A DNA stretch of 64,000 nt, from positions 7,057,728 to 7,121,727 of the forward strand of contig JAKGHH010000008.1 in the NCBI GenBank assembly GCA_022828595.1. The letters are read 5' to 3'. The DNA is from Nelumbo lutea. Its lineage: Eukaryota > Streptophyta > Magnoliopsida > Proteales > Nelumbonaceae. Below are positions 38,210 to 51,224 of this stretch, one piece after another (positions within the stretch are counted from its first letter, which is position 1; each line of letters begins with the position of its first letter). The notes under the pieces were generated by a model. That model saw only the letters and a program-made list of their open reading frames with translations, was not told the origin of the DNA and did no database searches. Position numbers and translations under genes: made by a program.

Positions 38210-39210
38210 AAAGTAGAGCTTGCCATGTCAACAGTCCTCTCATTGGTACTCAAACCAAGCAATTCTAGAGGGGTGCAAGATTCCCTTTAGAAGCACAAGG
38301 AGTTGCCACCTAACATGGCTTATCTCCTTTTTTTTCCTTTCATTTTTATTAGGAAACTAACTATCCCCATTTTCTCATAAATTATCTCTATCTCTCCATA
38401 AATCCTATTTATCGCTTAAATTATCTCTAATTCTTATTTATCCTCTCCCCACTCTTTATCTAGAGAAAGTTTTAATTAAAACATTTAACAATAATTAAAT
38501 AGTATAATGAAATTGTGTTAATAACTTTAAAATATTTATTAAAAACACAAAAAAAAATTATAATAGGTTTAATAATATTCATATTATTAATAACTTTGTA
38601 TTTTATGAAATTCATAATGAAATTATGTAATAACAATATAAATTATAATTTTATGGATTATTCGATTAGTTTAATAACTAAGTAATATTTTAAAACATAA
38701 ATAAAAATTATTTAAATAATAAAATATTAAAAATAGCTAAATAATTATGTAACAAAATATTTAAAATTGTATAATAACTTTGAAGAAATAAAGTTTAAAT
38801 AACAAAAAATATTAAATATTTTACACATTATTTACATATTTAACTATTGAAATATTTAACATAACTAAATTTTAAATAGTTAAAATAATTTTAATAGATT
38901 TCATAACTTTTGAATTAATAATAATTTTATATTTTACAAAATTAATAAAGAAGTTATAGAATAAAATTAACTTATAATTTCATGGATTATTAAACTTAAT
39001 AAACAATTAATATTTTAAAAATTTAAACAATGATATTATTTATATTATTAAATAATACTATAAATAAATAAAATTTAAATACTTTAAATATCAAAATATT
39101 AATAACTAAATCATATCTTATATATCATTTCAAAAACAAAAAATAGATTAAATAACAAAATCATGTTATAACTTAAAAGATATATATCAAAAGCACAAAA
39201 GTAATTATAA
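38206..39210. other. Very AT-rich spacer
   Basis: No gene. 38460-39180 is made almost wholly of A and T with TTTAAATA-type words. Confidence 0.6.
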
Positions 39211-41503
39211 CTAGCGAGGCCCCATGCAATGCATGGGATGTGGCACCCCTTCCTATCCCTTGCCCTTGTAGTGAAGACACTCTACACCATCCTTGCCTCA
39301 TCCCTGGTGGTGGGGCAGGTTGGAGGTGAGGCACCCACTCCCCGTAGGGATAGGGAATCCCAAAATTTTCCCCACCTCGAGGCAACCACCTAAAAATAAT
39401 TTACTTTGTGGACATTTTACAAATAGGATTATGGGAATTTGGGGTATTTTAGGAATTGGATTATGACAATTTGGGGTATTTTATAAATGAAATTGTGGGA
39501 TCCTAGGATTATAAGAATATGAGGAAAAACTTAAAGATATTTTAAAGTCAATATTAAATCTACTGATATTTTACTAATTTCCCATCGGGTTTGGGGAATT
39601 ATATGTAAACCCCATCCCTTCCCTGTCATTGATTTGGAGCAAAAATATTTTCCCCATCCCACCATGTTTCTTCCCATCTCTATTTAAGATTCAAGAAAAC
39701 GTGTCCCGTTTTGGGTGGGATAGGGGTTTTTTTTTGTTTTATATACTATTTTTTAATAATTATCTATGTTTTATATAATATTTTTAAATAAATTTTAAAT
39801 GTTTTCAGTATAAAAAATTGAATGCTAAATCATATTTTAAACACTATTTAAAAAAATAGATTAAATAACAAAATTCTATAGTAACTTTAATAAGAATATA
39901 AAATATAAATAAATGAAAAAAATAAATATTATTAAAATAGTGGAACTATTAATTAATTTATAGGTATTAAAGCTTTTTATTAATTTATGTATTGCATTTT
40001 TTTTATAAATATGTTTTCAGCAATTATGTATTTTTTCTATAAATTTTCAATAATTATGGGAGATTAAACTATTGTTATTTATTTGTGGTTAGACTATTAA
40101 TTTAGTCAAAATTAAGAGTGTTCACTAGGCAATTCAATTTAGTTGGAGATTGTTTGGCTAGCCAAGTCAGGTTAGGGAGTTGGTGACTCAAAACTGACCA
40201 ACCATTAGTTAAAACTAACCATTGGTTAATTAATAAATGTTCAATTTTTTAATGTTTAGCATATTTTACATTAATCATTGTACTTTAATAAATTTTCATT
40301 AAATTTGTACAACAATTATTTATTCATAAAATATATTACTAATTGGCGTAATCTACTAATTTTTATATAATCAATAATTATAGTTAACAATTATCAAATA
40401 ATTCAGGTCAACTCTTTAACTATTAATCCATAATTTTTTTAATTAAACAATAATTAAAAAGTTATAAAATTAATCTACAAAAAAATTCTTCAAAACTATT
40501 TAAATAATAGTCCATTATTATTATTCAACTAAATAATTATTAAAAAGTTTAGAAAAATTAAATTAGGAAGTTAATCTAAACAGAAATTGTTTCATACTTA
40601 TTTGAATAACCACCCATTATTATTATTTTAATAGATAATTATGAAATAATTTAGAAAAATTATTAAATCTATCCACGCTGGTCTAGACCACTTGGTTGAC
40701 TTCAACCATACTTGGTTTTACATCAATTAAGAAAAAATGTTTTACTTTTAATTAAAATTAATGTAATTTACCGTAATTACATTAATTTGCTTTAATTATA
40801 TTACATTGATTAATAATAAATAATTTAAGCTTAAAAAGTAAATAATTTACATTAATTTATTGTTATTGTAAATAACTAATTTACTATACATTTTTGCTAA
40901 TCAACAACAATTTCAATAATTTTTGGAAATTATCATAAAGTACTATAATTTATTATTATTTAATTTACTATTAGTTAATTAGTTATATAAATTTATTAAA
41001 ATTGTGGAGATGGAAAATTTTCTTGTAAAACTAAGGCCATACCCTGCCCCACCCCGAATGGGGCAAGTTTTTTCAAATTTTAAATAGGGATGGGGACAGG
41101 GAAAATATTTTTGCTCCAAATCAGGGATGGGGTTTGCATATAATTCCCCAACCCTGATGGTAAATTAGTTAAATATCAATAGATTTAATATTGCTTTTTA
41201 AAATATCTCTAAGTTTTTCTCATATTCTTATAATCCTAGGATCCCACAATTCCATTTATAAAATACCCCCAAATTGTCATAATCCAATTCTTAAAATACC
41301 CCCAAATTCACATAATCCTATTTGTAAAATATCCACAAATTAGATTATTTTTAGGTGGTTGCCTCGGGGTGGGGAAAAGGAGGATGTTGGTAGATTACTA
41401 TGGGGGCAAGGGATGGGGCAAGGATGTCGTGGAGTGTCTTGACTATGGGGGCAAGGGACAAGGAGGATGCCCCAATAGTATATATATATATATATACTTT
41501 GGA
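39211..41503 (-). mobile_element. Helitron-like element containing two large inverted arms
   Basis: On the - strand the left end shows a Helitron 3' terminus: hairpin CCCATGC-ATT-GCATGGG, six spacer bases, CTAG, then a host T (39210). A possible 5' TC preceded by A is at 41503-41502, but this end is uncertain. Inside, about 39233-39760 and the reverse complement of about 41485-41030 are homologous (for example GACACTC, CATCCTTGCC, GGCAACCACCTAAAAATAAT and CCTAGGATTATAAGAATATGA). The spacer 39760-41020 is very AT-rich. No helicase frame. Confidence 0.55.
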
Positions 41504-42392
41504 TTCTATGTAAGTTATAAAATTTAGGGAAATTGTCTAAAAGCATTTCTCTTAAACCTACCATAATTTTCAAAATGTCCAGAACCCCATGTCAGTAAGT
41601 TACCTTAAATAGATTAACAGATGTTGGTAGATTACTATTTTACCCTTTGTTCAATTGAAAATGGAAAATAAAGCAAAACATTGATAAAAAACAATAAAAA
41701 TATATCTCAAATGTTTTAGTCTATTTTTTTATTGCCCATTTTACACATATAAGTAAAAAGGGAGCTTCAAATAAAAAAAATGCTTTTGATTCGAATCAAA
41801 CTCATATGGTGCTCCATATCTACTTCCGCAACACAATTGTTACTTTATCCCTTTTAATTTCAATTTTCAAATGCAACAAGAACTGAGATCAATAAAAGAT
41901 TTATGGTCAATAAGAGTACACATGGCTCTATAGGACCCCACATCCACTTCTATAGATATCAGTTATAACAACAAAGGTGTGTTGAATAAAAATTAGGATG
42001 ACATAAAAATATGTTTAATAAGGATGGCATGCCATTCAGGGGCAGTTTGATCATAACAAATTGCATTTGTGCTGACATGGACAACATCTGTTAATGAACA
42101 CTAACCGATGCTTTAATAAATGGTGAGTTTTGGAAAACAAAAAGTCATTAACATGGGGTTTTCTAGACGTTTTGAAAAGCTATGGTCAGTTTAAGAGAAA
42201 TGTTGAAAAGTCATAGTGAGTTTTAAACAATTTCCCTATTATATGTTACTTTTTTATCATTTGAGCTCAAATTGAAAAGAGTGCAAATACAAGTATAAAA
42301 GTGCACCCAATGCATGAGGCTCCTTCCAATGTAGGGTTTGGTGAAGGATATATAGATGTAAATACAAATATGTAAAGTGCAAAGCTTTGTAT
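41504..42392. other. Intergenic DNA, no gene recognised
   Basis: AT-rich, short frames only. Confidence 0.5.
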
Positions 42393-42400
42393 ATTATATT

Positions 42401-42900
42401 TAGACATGGCAATTGGGTTGGGTGTGTTGGGTCAAGACACTTCACGTTGATTTGGGGTCAGCTGAATTTTGGGTTGGGTCAAAAAATGCTAGACCCTAAC
42501 CCTAAATGTTTGGGTTAGGGTTGACCCACGAGTCAATTTAGGCCATCCCTAAAAACAACTAAAATTAAAAAAAATAAAAAAATACATGAAAATGCCAAAA
42601 TTAAAACAATTAACCTTAAAGTTCCAAACATAAAATAAGAAACTTGAACATTGAACCATTCAAAGAGTAAAGATTAAAGAGTGGAAACTTCTAACAATAC
42701 ATAAATAGTTCCAATTAGACCTAACAATTGGCATCAACGGGTTGACCCATGACCCAACTTAACAAAGTTTTTTGGGGGGTCAGGTAGGGTTGGGTCATTC
42801 TCAAATTCAGGTAGCTAAATATGCAACCCTAACCTTGTTTTTTCGGGTTGGGTTGGGTTGGGTTAAGTTCGCGGGTTGGGTCAACTTTTTGCTAAGTTTA
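42401..42900. mobile_element. hAT-like non-autonomous element, 500 bp, perfect 8-bp duplication
   Basis: Starts TAGACATGGCAATTGGG and ends GCTAAGTTTA (right terminus eroded). ATTATATT flanks both sides (42393-42400 and 42901-42908). The interior is the same family as 52699-53966: both have GGTTAGGGTTGACCCA, a central AAAGAGTGGAAACT and GGGTTGACCCATGACCCAAC. Confidence 0.88.
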
Positions 42901-42908
42901 ATTATATT

Positions 42909-43420
42909 TGTAAACCGGATTTGATCGGGCGGCTCAGGTTGGGTTGGGTTAGGTTTACTTTTTTCCAAAAAAGAGAACATTAATTCATTGAAGGGATACA
43001 AGTTTTACAATTTACCTCCTGAATTTGAAGAGTGCAAAGGAGAATTCTTAAGGCTGTATTTGGTTGCAATGCAAATAAATTTGCATTGATGCAAAACCAT
43101 AAAATTACAAATGATTTGAGTGTAACTTCTGACTTATTTTTGTTTCAAATTTTAATTTATTATGTTCAATTGCAGCACAAATTTTAATCTATACAAGGAC
43201 ATATTACCACCCTCTGAAAGTATACATATTTTATTCTCTATTCTTACTCTTAAATTCTTTGCCACCTTCCAAAACTCTACATTTTGGAGTTCCTTGCCCG
43301 GGACATCCACCCGAGCCATTTGACACATTTTGCTATGATAAATCACGCCCGAGCTTTAGATCATCATCACTAGCAGGGATCCGGGACATTTGACATTCAT
43401 CGCGCAGCTGTTATCTGCTG
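42909..43420. other. Spacer upstream of VPS32
   Basis: Contains a possible truncated MITE at about 43053-43185 (GGCTGTATTTGGTTGCAATG head). Remaining sequence is the likely promoter. Confidence 0.4.
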
Positions 43421-43424
43421 TGGG

Positions 43425-43430
43425 TATAAA
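43425..43430 (+). promoter_or_regulatory. Probable TATA box of VPS32
   Basis: TATAAA in GGGTATAAATG, about 490 bp before the ATG at 43916. It implies a leader of roughly 460 nt, possibly with an intron (an ATCACAG acceptor-like site lies near 43720). Inference. Confidence 0.5.
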
Positions 43431-43915
43431 TGTGGGAACCACATGTGGGTAGCAGAAGTGACCCCAAATTAAAGAAACGCTCTTCACTAATCTTACCTCA
43501 TGCGGAAGCCAAAAAACACCAAAGCGGCTTTCTTTTGTGTTTTGGTTGTTTTTTGTTTTGCTTATTAGTGATTTCTTCGCGGAAGTCTCTTCTCGAGATT
43601 GACCCTGTATCCGCCTGACACCTCCCTCACATCCCCTCTCTGCCAGTCAAAGCGACCTCGAATTCGACTTCACGATTGCTATTTTCCAAAGCCCATCGTC
43701 AATTTTGATTTATAATCACAGGTGCAGTATTGTTCCACCCTGATGCTTTACCGCTAAGAAATCTATGCTTTTTCCTTTTCCTTTCATTTTTATTGATAGA
43801 TCGTTTTGCGAAGTTTGTGCAGTTGATCTATCATATGCAGTCCAAGGTTAGGGTTTAGAGTAATTAAATTCGTTTATTTGGAACAGAGTGGCACTGACGT
43901 TCCGGGGAATTAATC

Positions 43916-46900
43916 ATGTTTACGAGGATTTTCGGCAAACCTAAACAGGAGACAAATGCTCTCGCAACGCTAGATAAGTTAAACGAGGTATGCTTTTAGA
44001 TCTTCTTCTGATTCTTTTGTCGTAGATCTTCCTTTTCGTTTTTTATTTCGAAGAGAAGCGATCTATGCTGGATTTCTGATTGTATTTTCCACTTAATTTG
44101 TTATTCAGCGGGAATCAGTTTATGTGCGGTTTGTTTTTCCCCATTCAACAAAAAGTTAAGCAAATTCCTTTTCTATATGTACCAGAGGATGTGATTTAAG
44201 TTTGAACGAGAAAAATTAAATTTTGGAGTATATCTTGTCGTCTCAAGAAAAAAAAAAAATCTACACTGCAGTCCAAAAGGGATCAATCAACATTGATTAG
44301 AGAGCGGATTGGAAGAGAAGGAAAAAAGCTCCCCTTTTCACCTTATAATTTATAGGAAGTTTGTAGCAAAAAAAAAAAAAGGAAGTTGATTGCCATGTGC
44401 CCATGTCCCTCATTACATACGCAACTTATGCACATTGTAGAAAGAAATTAAGAAAAAAAAATAATGAGAAGGGAAAAAATGGACGTATAAGCTTATTTCT
44501 TTTGGATATGGTAAGAAGCGCCTTCTTTATTGCCACAGTACCAAAAAGAAAAGAAAGGCATATTATAAACTAACTCATTCTGTAACATAGGCTACATTTT
44601 AATCAGCATCTAATGCCCACTTGGTAATTAGGAAACTATTTCTATACATGCATACAAGTGGGAAGGCATGGGTATTGGGCATGGCATTAAATAATGACAC
44701 AAAAAGAAAAGGTGTCACTTTATATAGCTAATGCATATGTATGCATCCAGGTATGTAGTTCTTTTTGAACATTATGATTGGCCTTTTCTTTGTTATTTCA
44801 GCATAATGTAGTAGCAAATTAGGTTTATAGACTATCATCCTTAATACAAAGGGTTGTTTCTCAATCAGATCTCTAGCTATAAGAAATCAATAATCATATA
44901 ATTAATGTCTTTGATTCAGGCCTATCAGTATATTATACCTTCCAAAAGACTTGCAGCTAGCATTTTTATTCATTCTGGCCTCCTATGGTCATTGTGAGGA
45001 GCTGAATTAATAATTGATTTCACAACATAGCAAATCTCACAGTTATTTTTTTATTTTGACATCCCCTCTAAATTTCTTTTCTATTTGTCATGCCTTGCAT
45101 TTGATATTTTGTTTGTATTGGCTTTAATTTATGCATAGTCTATCTTTGAGAATGGCGAAGGCACATCAAAGCTTTACTCTATCACTATCAGCTTAATCTG
45201 TTGGTAACCTGTCTCAATTTTATAGGTCATATCTGATTGGGTATTCACCCATTTATGGGTGAATTGTTTGCATTATAACATTGGTTCCTCATGTTGCAAT
45301 TCCTTCAATATTTTATCTCATGGAGAGGGTATTAGATGTCCTATTCAATTGAAGTCCATTTCTACTTAATTGGCATTAAATGGAACTTACTTTACTGAAT
45401 TAATCTGGAAAAATATTCATCAGTCCCTGTTTATTGGAGGTAAGCATTTCTTTAAAGATTCCAATGCAATCAACATTGTATTTGAAGGGCAAGCTTTCAG
45501 GAAGGAATACCATTATGAGTTCAATTGTTCTGTCAATATAATGGTCAACGTTTATGAAATAGATTTTTGTATTTAGCTACACTTCACCATGTTTAAGTGA
45601 TAGAATATTTTAAGACACATGAATGGTTTGGTGCATGCTTTATGCACTGGAACTTTGGTAGAAGTTCTAGACAATATGCTATTAAAAACACTCATCGCTT
45701 TCCTATTTGTGCTGTGGATAATGGATATTTTATATGAAATTGTAACATGATAATGCTTTTTTGATTCTATATGTCAGCCACCCTTCTCTTACTACTTGAT
45801 CATTTTCCGCAGACACTTGAAATGCTAGAGAAAAAGGAGAAAGTCCTTATTAAAAAGGCTGCTTCAGAGGTTGAAAAGGCCAAGGAATTTACCAGAGCAA
45901 AGAACAAAAGGGGTATGGTTGAACTTTTTTTTTTCTGAGACAGTTGCCTTTTTGGGTCACCTTATATGTTTATTTTAAATCCATCCATTAAGGTGTATCT
46001 CTTTTTGTTATTACTTAGAAAGTTTAAGTTACTTTTTACCTATCCTTGTTGCCAAACTGTGCAATCAAAAAAGAAAGTGTAGATATCATACAGATAGTTG
46101 ATTTTCTTCCTTATTTTTGTCCTCAACCCATAAAGAGGGGCAAAATATTGTGGAGATGCATGAGGGCTTCAATCCTATGGACCGTTTGGGAGCAATGCAA
46201 TATGAGGATTTTTTAAGAGAAAAGCCAAACTAAGGGAGTCTTGATGACAACGGTGGCAATTTGGGTTTAGACTTTGCCCAGAGTTTCAAACTTATGATAT
46301 TATTAGGAATTGACCAGTTGTCACTCATCACTACCTTGTCTACATTCTAGAACAAGAGTTAATGTCTAATGGTCACCTCCCACTCAACACAATATCAAGA
46401 TGAATTTTGATGGCTGAGGCCTAGGGAATCCTGGCAACTTGGGGGTTAGGGGAGTTTTCTGAAGGCATGATGGGACTATTATGACAGTTTTATTGGGGGT
46501 CATTGGATATGGAGACAACACTAGGGAAAAACTCTTAGCAGCCATACAAGGACTAAGGTTGAGCAAAGTAGTGAGTTGGTGACAAACAATGTTGTGGGTA
46601 CATGAAAATATAGATATATGTTGAGGGAAGTCAATTGTTGGTGGAAGAACTGGATGTAACTTTTTATTGGACTCCTAACTTCTAAGTGTGCTAAATTGCT
46701 AATGTAATGTTTGATGCCTAGCCAGGCAAGCTATGAATAGATGCACCTGTATTGGGTGGTTCCAGAGGGAACCTGATGCAAAAGAAAAACTTACTGGGGT
46801 AGGTACTGATTACTAGCTCACAATAGAACTGATTTTGCACTTTTATACTTCTCCCTTTTAAAGAAGTCAATAAGATGTTTTGATTGTTACTGGTAAAAAA

Positions 46901-49900
46901 AAGGATATTCTACTCTACCCAAGGTGCTGTTCCTGCTCCATTGTTTTGTTCCTGTTATTGCTCCAACTTTCTTACTTCCATTGTTCCACCATATATACTG
47001 TGATTATATCAGGAATTCTCTTCATTTTATTAACTAGTAAATCTGTACGTGCATTGCACATGGTAGTTTTAAATGATAAGAACAACAACACAATTAAAAA
47101 ACAATAGTGGTCATAATAATCTTAGGCTGCGTTTGGAAGCGGTGTAAAACCTCATCGATGTAAAAGTTCATCGATGGAGTTTCACACTGAACTGTAAAAG
47201 GTTCTGACCATTGAGCTTCGAAAAACATGGAGTTTTTACATCAATTTTATCCCACTCCATCCAAACACCGATAAATCTAAACTGGGAGTGGAGTTTTACA
47301 TCGATCTTGATTTACATTGCATCCAAATTCTGACAAAACCGAACCGGTGTAAACTTTTATATCGATGACATTTTACATCGTTTCCAAACGCAGCCTTAAT
47401 GTTCTTATCAAAACCCATGTGACAGATAAGTAATTGACAAATGGTGTGTATTGGTGAAACCAATAACCCATTTGACCAGGTCAACGGACTTTGGAATTTG
47501 GATGAGATATTCATCTCCTTATTTTTTTTCTTTTTTTGTATTTTAGCTATCTCCATCATTAATCACAATAATACTCATTTTTAGACATTTTGTTTAATAC
47601 AATGAATATATAACATTAAAGACATGCTTAGTTTTAGATAAACTTTATAATGTTTTCTATATAAAAAACAATTGATTGGTAACTCCTAATTAGTAATCCC
47701 ATGGTCAAATCAACCAACCAATTGGTTAACTCATAATCAAACCAATGTTGTGTCAAATTACTTGCTTGTAAAATCAACCAATCGACTGGTTAACTCATAA
47801 TCAAACCAATATTCTGGGTCCATTTATCATCAAATTACTTGCTTGTAAAATATAGAATGAACTTTATAGTTGAATTCGAATTACAGTTTCTGCCCTTAAA
47901 ATATAGAGGGGTTAAATTCAAAAAGAGGGGATATTTTGGTCAAGAAAAAGGTCCAGAAATCTTGGGGGGCTATTCCCATTTTTATAGTAGTATATAGATT
48001 ATTTTCAAACTTTCAATTGCTTACAGATTGTCTCCATTTGGGTATTGATATTGGAACTGGAACCGTTCTGGCCACCGGTTTCCGGGTTGACGGGTCAACC
48101 ATTCAGTTTGAATGGATGGTCTGTTCTGACAAAAGATTTAAAAAATAAAAATAAAATAAAAAAAGCGGCCAAAAAACCGTTGAACAGTTTGGTGGTTCAG
48201 ACCGCTTGGGTCAACGGGTTGTTGACTGATTCAACAGTTTTTGGCCAGGAACCGGGTTTGGGGCAAAACAGAACTGGTTGCCTGGACGGTTCCCAGGCTG
48301 AACGGTCCGACCATCTGGGTCAACGGCGGTTCGAAAACCATGTGTAAGAAAGCATCAGTTGGTAGCAGCTCTTTGGTACACGTTTTTAGGTTATTTTGGA
48401 TCCAAATTTCAAAAAAATATGCTGTGAAGTGTTTCCCCATCTCTTGCTGAACTGAACATTTCCTTGTTGAATTTTTCTACTTTGTTTTGTCATGTAGCGG
48501 CAATACAATGTTTGAAGAGGAAAAAACTATATGAACAGCAAATTGAGCAGCTTGGTAACTTTCAATTGAGAATTCATGATCAGGTTTGTTGGTAATATTA
48601 CATAATTTTATCAGTATTCAGTGATTTGTTTGCATGTTAGTTGGTATCAAATCCTTTGAATTTTGTCATTTGGTATTGGCATTTCAGATGATAATGTTAG
48701 AAGGTGCAAAAGCTACAACTGAGACAGTTGATGCATTGAGAACTGGAGCGTCTGCAATGAAGGCTATGCAGAAAGCGACGTAAGTATCACTCTACTTCAT
48801 TTTGCATGCATCAATTTAATTAGATCCCACCTTCAAGGTTTTGCTACTGCTCTGCCATACTCAAGTTGTCACTGATTGTTTTACTATTAATTGGAAAGGT
48901 TTTATTCTAAATGGATAAAAAGAGATAAACAATAATTATTCCTTTTATAAACAAATACTTGTTCTTTTTATAAGCAATAATTATTCTAAATGGATAAAAA
49001 GAGCTCTCCAAGGAGGCATATATGAGTGCAATGTCCACAACCCAATCATGGCAAAAGCAACTAGACCATCTTGGGAGAGCATTTCCTTGGTACAGCTCAT
49101 TTCTCATAACTGAACTGTAGCCTAACTCTCAGCTAACGAATGATCTGATTTTGAATCCATCTGAAGAGATTTTTATTCATGCATCAATGTTCTGGCCTCT
49201 CTGATGTATTGATGTAAAGACCAATTGCCCTTTGAATCCTCCTGCATCCATCTATCCAATGAGTCTGAGAGTCACTCTTCACCTTCGTTTTAATTGATAC
49301 TGATGTTAGTTACCCAAGCTTTATTGTTTCTGGGTTGTTTATTGATTCTCCTTTGAGCTTAGAACCCCTGTCCAACCAACTGAGCAAGCGTTGGAACTGA
49401 AAATGTGACTTAGTAAAATGGAATGAAGGGAACATAAATGATATGCATTAATTATCAAAAAAAAAAAACATAAATGATATGCATTGTTTCTAATGAAAAG
49501 TAAATTAAGATAGTTTTGCCATGTGCCTGGAAGTCTACATGGAGCGAGATTGAATAGAGTTGAGATAAAACTATGAGAAATTAACCTCTAAGGAAGATAG
49601 CCCTTAAACCAATGAAGAGGTGGCAACATGGTGACCACCCTCGGCTCGTACTTCCTCTTGGGAGGCAGTACAAAGGAGATGACCAGAATGAGAGCCCTGG
49701 TTCTCATTTCCCATCATTCCAGATGTTGCTTATATTTTCTTCTGTAGGCATGCATTCTTCAGCTTACAGATCCGCTTCCCTATTGCCAAATCTATTCTCC
49801 TTTGCTGTCACACTGCCTGCCTCATTACTCCATCCACCATTGAATTTATCAGGTATGTCAGGTTTTGTCTTGTGAGCCGGCTGAGTTGGACATCTGCTGA

Positions 49901-51224
49901 AAATACCCCTCAATAGAACCGAAGGAAATATTGAAATGGGATCTGTATACCTAATCCCAAATAGTTGGTATAACCGTATAACGCTTCATTGAGTGGATAG
50001 ATTTGAGGATTTATGAATTATGATGTAACAGAGAATATAGTGCCTGATAGATTTGGTTTACCAGGCTCTGTTGAGTTGAGCGGCTTGAGTCAAAATACTT
50101 GGGCCTTGTTTTCCTTGGAGTCTCAAACCTATGCAATGCATGTAGGTCATGGCTAGGAATGGCAACAGGGCGGGGCGGGGCCGGGTTTTGCCTGCCCCGT
50201 ACCCGACCCTGAATTGAAATTCCCCACCCCAAACCCCCGGTGGGGCTAAAAATCTTAATCCATTCCCGTCCCCACGGGGAATGGGGATCCCTGACTTTGC
50301 CCCGCCCCGCATTGGTCATTCTTGTATATTTATAAATTTATTTATTTTTATTTTTTTGAAACCTAACTAGAACTATTTTATATTATGTAATACAATATAG
50401 TATAATATAATATATAATAATATGTTATGATATAATATACATTAGCATATATTAACAATTTTATATGTATTATGTAATATAATATAGTTGAGCGGGATCA
50501 GGGTGGGGTGGACAAATACCATCCCCGCCCTGTCCCTGACCCCCAGAGTTTCGGGTTTTCCCTGAACCCGCCCTGAACCCTGATCAGTGGTAAAAAATTC
50601 TGCCCCAACCAGGTTGGGGCAGGGTGGGGCCCCACAGGGATGGGTCAAATTGCCATCTCTAGTCATGGCAGATGTTGGCATTTCTGCTGCTGATGTTTTG
50701 TTATCATATGAAAATTTCACTTTGTTCATGTAAGCAAAAAATGTCAGTAATGGATTTCAAAAACCAAGTTTCCACTAAGCAAACAAATTTCTCAACAATG
50801 TTCACCATAACTCATGGATTCCATGAAATCTTTACAGAAATATTGATGATGTGGACAAGACAATGGATGAGATTAATGAGCAGACTGAGAACATGAAGCA
50901 GATACAGGAAGCTTTGGCAACTCCTATTGGTGCAGCAGCTGATTTTGATGAGGTAATCACCCTGTTTCCATATGCTCCCCCATGGGAGGTTACTTTTTTG
51001 AAGTGAATAATCAAAGCGATCTGAACTTTCAGGATGAGTTGGAGGCAGAGCTTGAAGAATTGGAGGGAGCAGAGCTGGAGGAACAGCTTCTTCAACCTGC
51101 TACAACTGCTCCTGCAGCTCCAGTGCATATGCCAGCAGGCAGGCAATCAACTCGCCCTGCACCTCAGAAGAACACAGCCGAGGAAGATGAGCTCGCTGCA
51201 TTGCAGGCAGAGATGGCTCTTTAA
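43916..51224 (+). CDS. VPS32: ESCRT-III subunit VPS32/SNF7 (CHMP4), 6 exons, 218 aa
   Basis: Exons: 43916-43987, 45813-45912, 48498-48583, 48688-48779, 50838-50952, 51033-51224 (TAA). They total 657 nt in frame and all introns are GT-AG. The protein opens MFTRIFGKPKQETNALATLD, has the basic alpha1-alpha2 hairpin (EKKEKVLIKKAASEVEKAKE), LKRKKLYEQQIEQLGNFQ, the GASAMKAMQKAT and DKTMDEINEQTENMKQIQEA helices, then an acidic tail (ELEAELEELEGAELEEQ, residues 157-173) and a C-terminal DELAALQAEMAL, the MIM helix that docks the VPS4 MIT domain. Length and tail match plant VPS32. It polymerises on endosomes and drives intralumenal vesicle budding. Introns 1, 2 and 4 are about 1.8-2.6 kb. Intron 2 holds a LINE scrap and a Helitron; intron 4 holds an hAT element. 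It is divergent from EPSIN and no damage was seen. Confidence 0.95.
46370..46910 (+). mobile_element. LINE RNase H relic in VPS32 intron 2
   Basis: On the + strand, after frame changes, motifs read [40 protein letters not shown] and LRLSKV. This is the same domain as the copies in EPSIN intron 7. It ends with an AATAAGATGTTTTG-type tail and A-run near 46870-46905. Confidence 0.6.
47034..47998 (-). mobile_element. Non-autonomous Helitron, 965 bp, in VPS32 intron 2
   Basis: On the - strand it starts TCTATATACTACTATAAAAA (5' TC at 47998-47997, host A before it) and ends with a hairpin (ATGTGC-AAT-GCACGT), a short spacer, CTAG at 47037-47034, then host T. Insertion between A and T, the TC start and the CTRR end are the Helitron rules. 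No Rep/helicase, and it contains the MITE at 47125-47395. Confidence 0.8.
47125..47395. mobile_element. Tourist-like MITE, 271 bp, nested in the Helitron
   Basis: Termini GGCTGCGTTTGGAAGCGG and, reverse complemented from the right, GGCTGCGTTTGGAAACGA. TTA flanks both ends (47122-47124 and 47396-47398). The subterminal part repeats TGTAAAA and CATCGATG on both sides, so the ends pair over a long stretch. PIF/Harbinger type. Confidence 0.9.
48045..48340. repeat. Possible decayed transposon rich in GGTTC/ACCGG words
   Basis: A patch of repeated GGAACCG/CGGGTCAACGG-type sequence in VPS32 intron 2, like ends of plant hAT MITEs. No terminal pair or duplication identified. Confidence 0.35.
50154..50661. 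mobile_element. hAT-like non-autonomous element, 508 bp, perfect 8-bp duplication, in VPS32 intron 4
   Basis: Left TAGGAATGGCAACAGGGCGG; right end on the other strand TAGAGATGGCAATTTGACCC. GTCATGGC lies on both flanks (50146-50153 and 50662-50669). The interior has CCCCGCCC-like arms around an ATAATATAAT centre. No coding frame. Confidence 0.92.

Noticed and set aside
42495..42530. Telomere-like AACCCTAA/TTAGGG words
   Set aside because: Part of the hAT element's AACCC-rich arm and also in its relative at about 53465-53540; not a telomeric array.
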